From positions 496,001-560,000 of the forward strand of contig JAJQJQ010000042.1 of NCBI GenBank assembly GCA_028622995.1: a DNA stretch of 64,000 bases, in the 5' to 3' direction. A model generated the notes under the pieces. The model saw nothing but the letters and a program-made list of their open reading frames with translations, had not been told where the DNA came from and ran no database searches. Made by a program: the position numbers and the translations under genes. Positions 61,113 through 64,000 of the stretch are shown here, piece by piece; position 1 is the first letter of the stretch; each line of letters starts with the position of its first letter. Origin of the DNA: Panagrolaimus kolymaensis. Its lineage: Eukaryota > Nematoda > Chromadorea > Rhabditida > Panagrolaimidae.

Positions 61113-63557
61113 ATGTCTTATTCTCTAAGAAACAAGAAAAAGTTACATCATGGAGGACCTGCGGGTGATGCCGGTAATGAACCATCAAAAGAAAAACGAA
61201 AAGGTGATAAACCTTTTGGTGAGTTATATTATAATATATTTTTTGGTGCTTTTTGTATTTTTAAAATACTCTACAGGGGTTACTAATACATACTACAATT
61301 TTTAGTGCCACCATCTCATCAATCAAATTCATCGACAGAAGATAAAACAAATGTTACAAAGCAAAGGTTAGTTTTTTTTGTTTACTTTATTTTTCTGATA
61401 CAATAATGATTTTAGTGAATTGAAAACAATGATTTCCAAAAGTTCAATTGCGATGGAGCTTAGAAATATCAATCATAATTTGGACGTGCTTCACCAAAAC
61501 ATTCAAGAAAATGCTGAAAAATTTAATGAAAATACAATACTCATGGTTGATGTTGGCAATATATAAATCTCCGAGGAGTAAGTTTTTTTTATTTTTTATT
61601 TACTCTGAAAATTATTTTTAGAACAAAGAACGAATATCTTATTATTTGCAAAATCGGATATGGTGGTTTTTCAGTTGTTTGGCTCGTCATTGATATGAAA
61701 AGCATGGAATTCAAAGCTGCAAAACTTTTTAAATATGATTATGGTATCTTAGATATAGAAAGAGAAGTAAGTTTGATTATTAAATAAAAGGGGTTAATCA
61801 ATAAAATACATTGCCTTTTTTAATGCCTTGAAAACTTTTTTTTTTTTGAGCTAAAGTTGTGTTATCCTATCTTACCCGTGTAAAGCTACCCCTACATACC
61901 TTCAATTTTCCACTACTCTTCTTACCCTACCTTCGCAATTTTTATCCTTAAAAATATGAAAATTTATAAGCTTTAATCCTTTCCAAAAACTTTGGGCAAA
62001 TTACTCGGGTATCGCAACTAAAGATTCAGCTTCGAAGAAATAAAAATATATATAATATTTACTTCAAACTTTGTATTTTCTTGTAAATAAACGTTTTTTT
62101 ACAGATTCTTCAACAAACTTCAAACCATCCTAATATATTGCGCTTCTATGAACGTATCGACTTTTCAAGTGGCGAAAAAGAAGCATGTGTTGCAATATAT
62201 GAACCTCTTGGAAAAGATCTTAACATGTTGATGAAAGAAGCTTCAAAATATGGTGGCCTATCAGTTCCTGTTATCAAAAAAGTGGTGAAGCATGTTCTTT
62301 CGGCTCTCAAAGCAATCCATGATCTTAAAGTAATTCACAGTGATATTAAACTCCACAACATTGCTACTTGTGTTTCTCAACTTAGTTTGCGCCGCGAATT
62401 TGAAAAAATTGTTGAATTTATGAAATCTGGACAAAACATCTCAAGGCTTCGAATGGTATGTCAGAAAGATGCTGAAATTGATATGAATGAAATAACAAAA
62501 TATTTGGAAGAAGAACTTGAAAAAGTATCAAAGCTGGAAATTAAAGATGTGACAGAGCTAATTTTTAAATTAATCGATTTTGGAAATGCTATGGTGAGTT
62601 TATTTTATGTTTATTTAACAAATATAATAACATATTTTCAGGAAGAAGGAACTGAAAGTTCTACTGGTACTCCTGGATTTCGTCCACCAGAATACTTTTT
62701 TGGTTCACCCTTGCTTCCTTCTCATGACATATGGTCACTTGGTGTTACGGTAAGTTTGTTTAACCTTTCTTAAATATTATAAGTTTGCCAAAAATTTTCA
62801 GATAGTTGTGTTATTCACTAACAAAAATTTTCTCGAATCTGAAATTGAATGCGAAATCGATGTCATAGGTGAGTAGCTGATTGTAACACATTCTCGAATT
62901 ACCTCATCGAATATTTTTCTATTAAATTTTTTAGATATTGGTCCGTCAAGCTGTACTCCAATCACCTGCGCGCCGCTCTTAGAAACCGCGATAGAAGCAT
63001 CCAATCGCACTCCGAGCCCAAAGGATATCGGTGAAATAACTTCATTAAGAAAAATGTTTGGCAAGTTTTCTCGACAACATTTCAAAAGTTTCATAGATCT
63101 TAATGGATATAAAACGAAATTTTCTACTCGATATTATTCATCTAGAAAATCTACAAAGAGAATTACGAAATTTTTGCGAACCAAATTTGATAAACTTCAA
63201 ATGGATGATAATGAACGAAATGGTCTTATTGGTTTCTTGCTTGAAATGCTTAAAACTGTTCCAAGTGAAAGAAAATCCGCAGCTGAATTGCTTCTTAATC
63301 CATGGTTGAATGATACCTCTGAATGTGATTTTAATATTGATTTAACACAAACATCATCTGATTCTCTTAAAACTCAAGAACGAAATAGTAAAGATACTTT
63401 TGAAACTCCATTGGATGATCTGTCAAGTGATGAACAAATAAAACATAATAATGCTGTAATATATCTTACATCAACTGGTCTGAAACATTCAAAAAATGAT
63501 GGTGAAACAACAGAAAAAACAAGAGAAGCACCAAAGAATAATCGGAGATCTGCATAA
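61113..63557 (+). CDS. SRPK-like protein kinase, full frame but for one in-frame TAA (8 exons)
   Basis: Exons 61113-61218, 61306-61366, 61416-61577, 61622-61766, 62105-62593, 62642-62749, 62802-62868 and 62935-63557 all join in phase, giving 586 codons before the stop, one of them TAA (61564-61566, codon 106). Kinase features: glycine loop IGYGGFSVVWL, lysine in AAKLF, catalytic loop VIHSDIKLHNI, LIDFGNA, GTPGFRPPEYFFG, DIWSLGV and FLLEMLKTVPSERKSAAELLLNPWLND. The glycine loop, DFGNA and C-lobe end are those of SR-protein kinases, which phosphorylate splicing factors; the kinase insert is short and this is a divergent member. All catalytic residues remain. The TAA lies just before the kinase domain, in the only open frame of exon 3. 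Either it is a young pseudogene, a sequencing error, or transcripts start or splice differently. Confidence 0.75.
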
Positions 63558-64000
63558 TTGATTTAGAATCATACATCGGAATCTTATAAAAGATGACTGT
63601 AACTCTTTTAATTATTGCTTCTTTTATTACTCAACTCTCCATTTTTTTTGATGGATTGAGAAAAAAACATTTGTTGTCGCATCGAGATCGATGATTTTTA
63701 GGGATAAATTTTTTAAAAAAAATAAAAGATGACTGTAACTCTTTTAATTATTGCTACTTTTATTACTCAACTCTCCATTTTTTTTAATGGATTGAGAAAA
63801 AAACATTTGTTGTCGCATCGAGATCGATGATTTTTAGGGATAAATTTTTTAAAAAAAATAAAAGATGACTGTAACTCTTTTAATTATTGCTACTTTTATT
63901 ACTCAACTCTCCATTTTTTTTGATGGATTGAGAAAAAAACATTTGTTGTCGCATCGAGATCGATGATTTTTAGGGATAAATTTTTTAAAAAAAATAAAAG
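63558..64000 (+). repeat. 136-bp tandem repeat array running off the window
   Basis: The unit beginning AAAAGATGACTGTAACTC recurs exactly 136 bases apart (AGATGAC at 63591, 63727, 63863, next due at 63999 where the window ends). Units are nearly identical, differing by single bases such as TTGCTTC/TTGCTAC and TTTTGATGG/TTTTAATGG. The array starts about 30 bases after the kinase stop codon, so its first unit probably includes the gene's 3' UTR. It holds CATCGAGATCGATG, a short palindrome, in each unit. Confidence 0.92.

Noticed and set aside
1..64000. CRISPR arrays, bacterial operons, replication origins or rRNA
   Set aside because: The genes have introns and nematode families throughout; no spaced direct-repeat array or rRNA-like segment was seen.

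Overview
The window reads as nuclear DNA of a nematode. It is strongly AT-rich. Most introns are short and end in a T-run plus CAG or TAG, and several starts sit just behind an isolated TTTNAG acceptor, as expected for spliced-leader trans-splicing. The gene families are nematode-like: an innexin, an LHX2/9-type (ttx-3) LIM-homeobox gene, a GH25 lysozyme, an acyltransferase-3 membrane protein, a Skp1-related protein and an SRPK-like kinase. AT-richness and long T-runs would fit a clade IV lineage, but that is a guess.

Layout. 1-10.8 kb: an arylacetamide-deacetylase-like hydrolase gene (+) with a 4-kb first intron. 11.3-15.4 kb: a seven-exon gene (-) for an unrecognised 939-residue protein. 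17.5-24.6 kb: a complete MULE-type DNA transposon bounded by about 57-bp terminal inverted repeats and a perfect 9-bp target duplication. It carries a 1495-residue transposase with a C-terminal OTU protease domain (-) and, head-to-head with it, an apparently intact innexin gene (+). 27.1-28.8 kb: a Skp1-like gene (-) cut in its coding sequence by a 1.18-kb fold-back transposon with a TA target duplication. 32.5-34.4 kb: a two-pass membrane protein of unknown function (+). 34.4-46.7 kb: 12.3 kb with no recognisable gene, lying upstream of the LIM-homeobox gene at 46.7-50.0 kb (+).

50.7-58.5 kb is a compact set of genes for secreted or membrane proteins: a GH1 beta-glycosidase with an N-terminal Ly6-like domain (-), a small secreted Ly6-like protein (+), a GH25 lysozyme (+) and an acyltransferase-3 protein (-). 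The first three have N-terminal signal peptides, which suggests a surface, gut or defence role (inference). 58.5-61.1 kb holds a 295-bp tandem duplication and a GC-rich perfect hairpin. 61.1-63.6 kb is an SRPK-like kinase gene (+) whose otherwise continuous spliced frame has one TAA. The window ends inside a 136-bp tandem repeat array.

The most notable object is the MULE: an element defined by its repeats and target duplication that encloses a transposase-OTU fusion and a host-type gap-junction gene sharing a 320-bp divergent promoter region. The second is the fold-back insertion, whose inferred empty site restores the Skp1-like frame exactly. Gene models were built by hand from open frames, splice consensus and phase matching; none has transcript support here.
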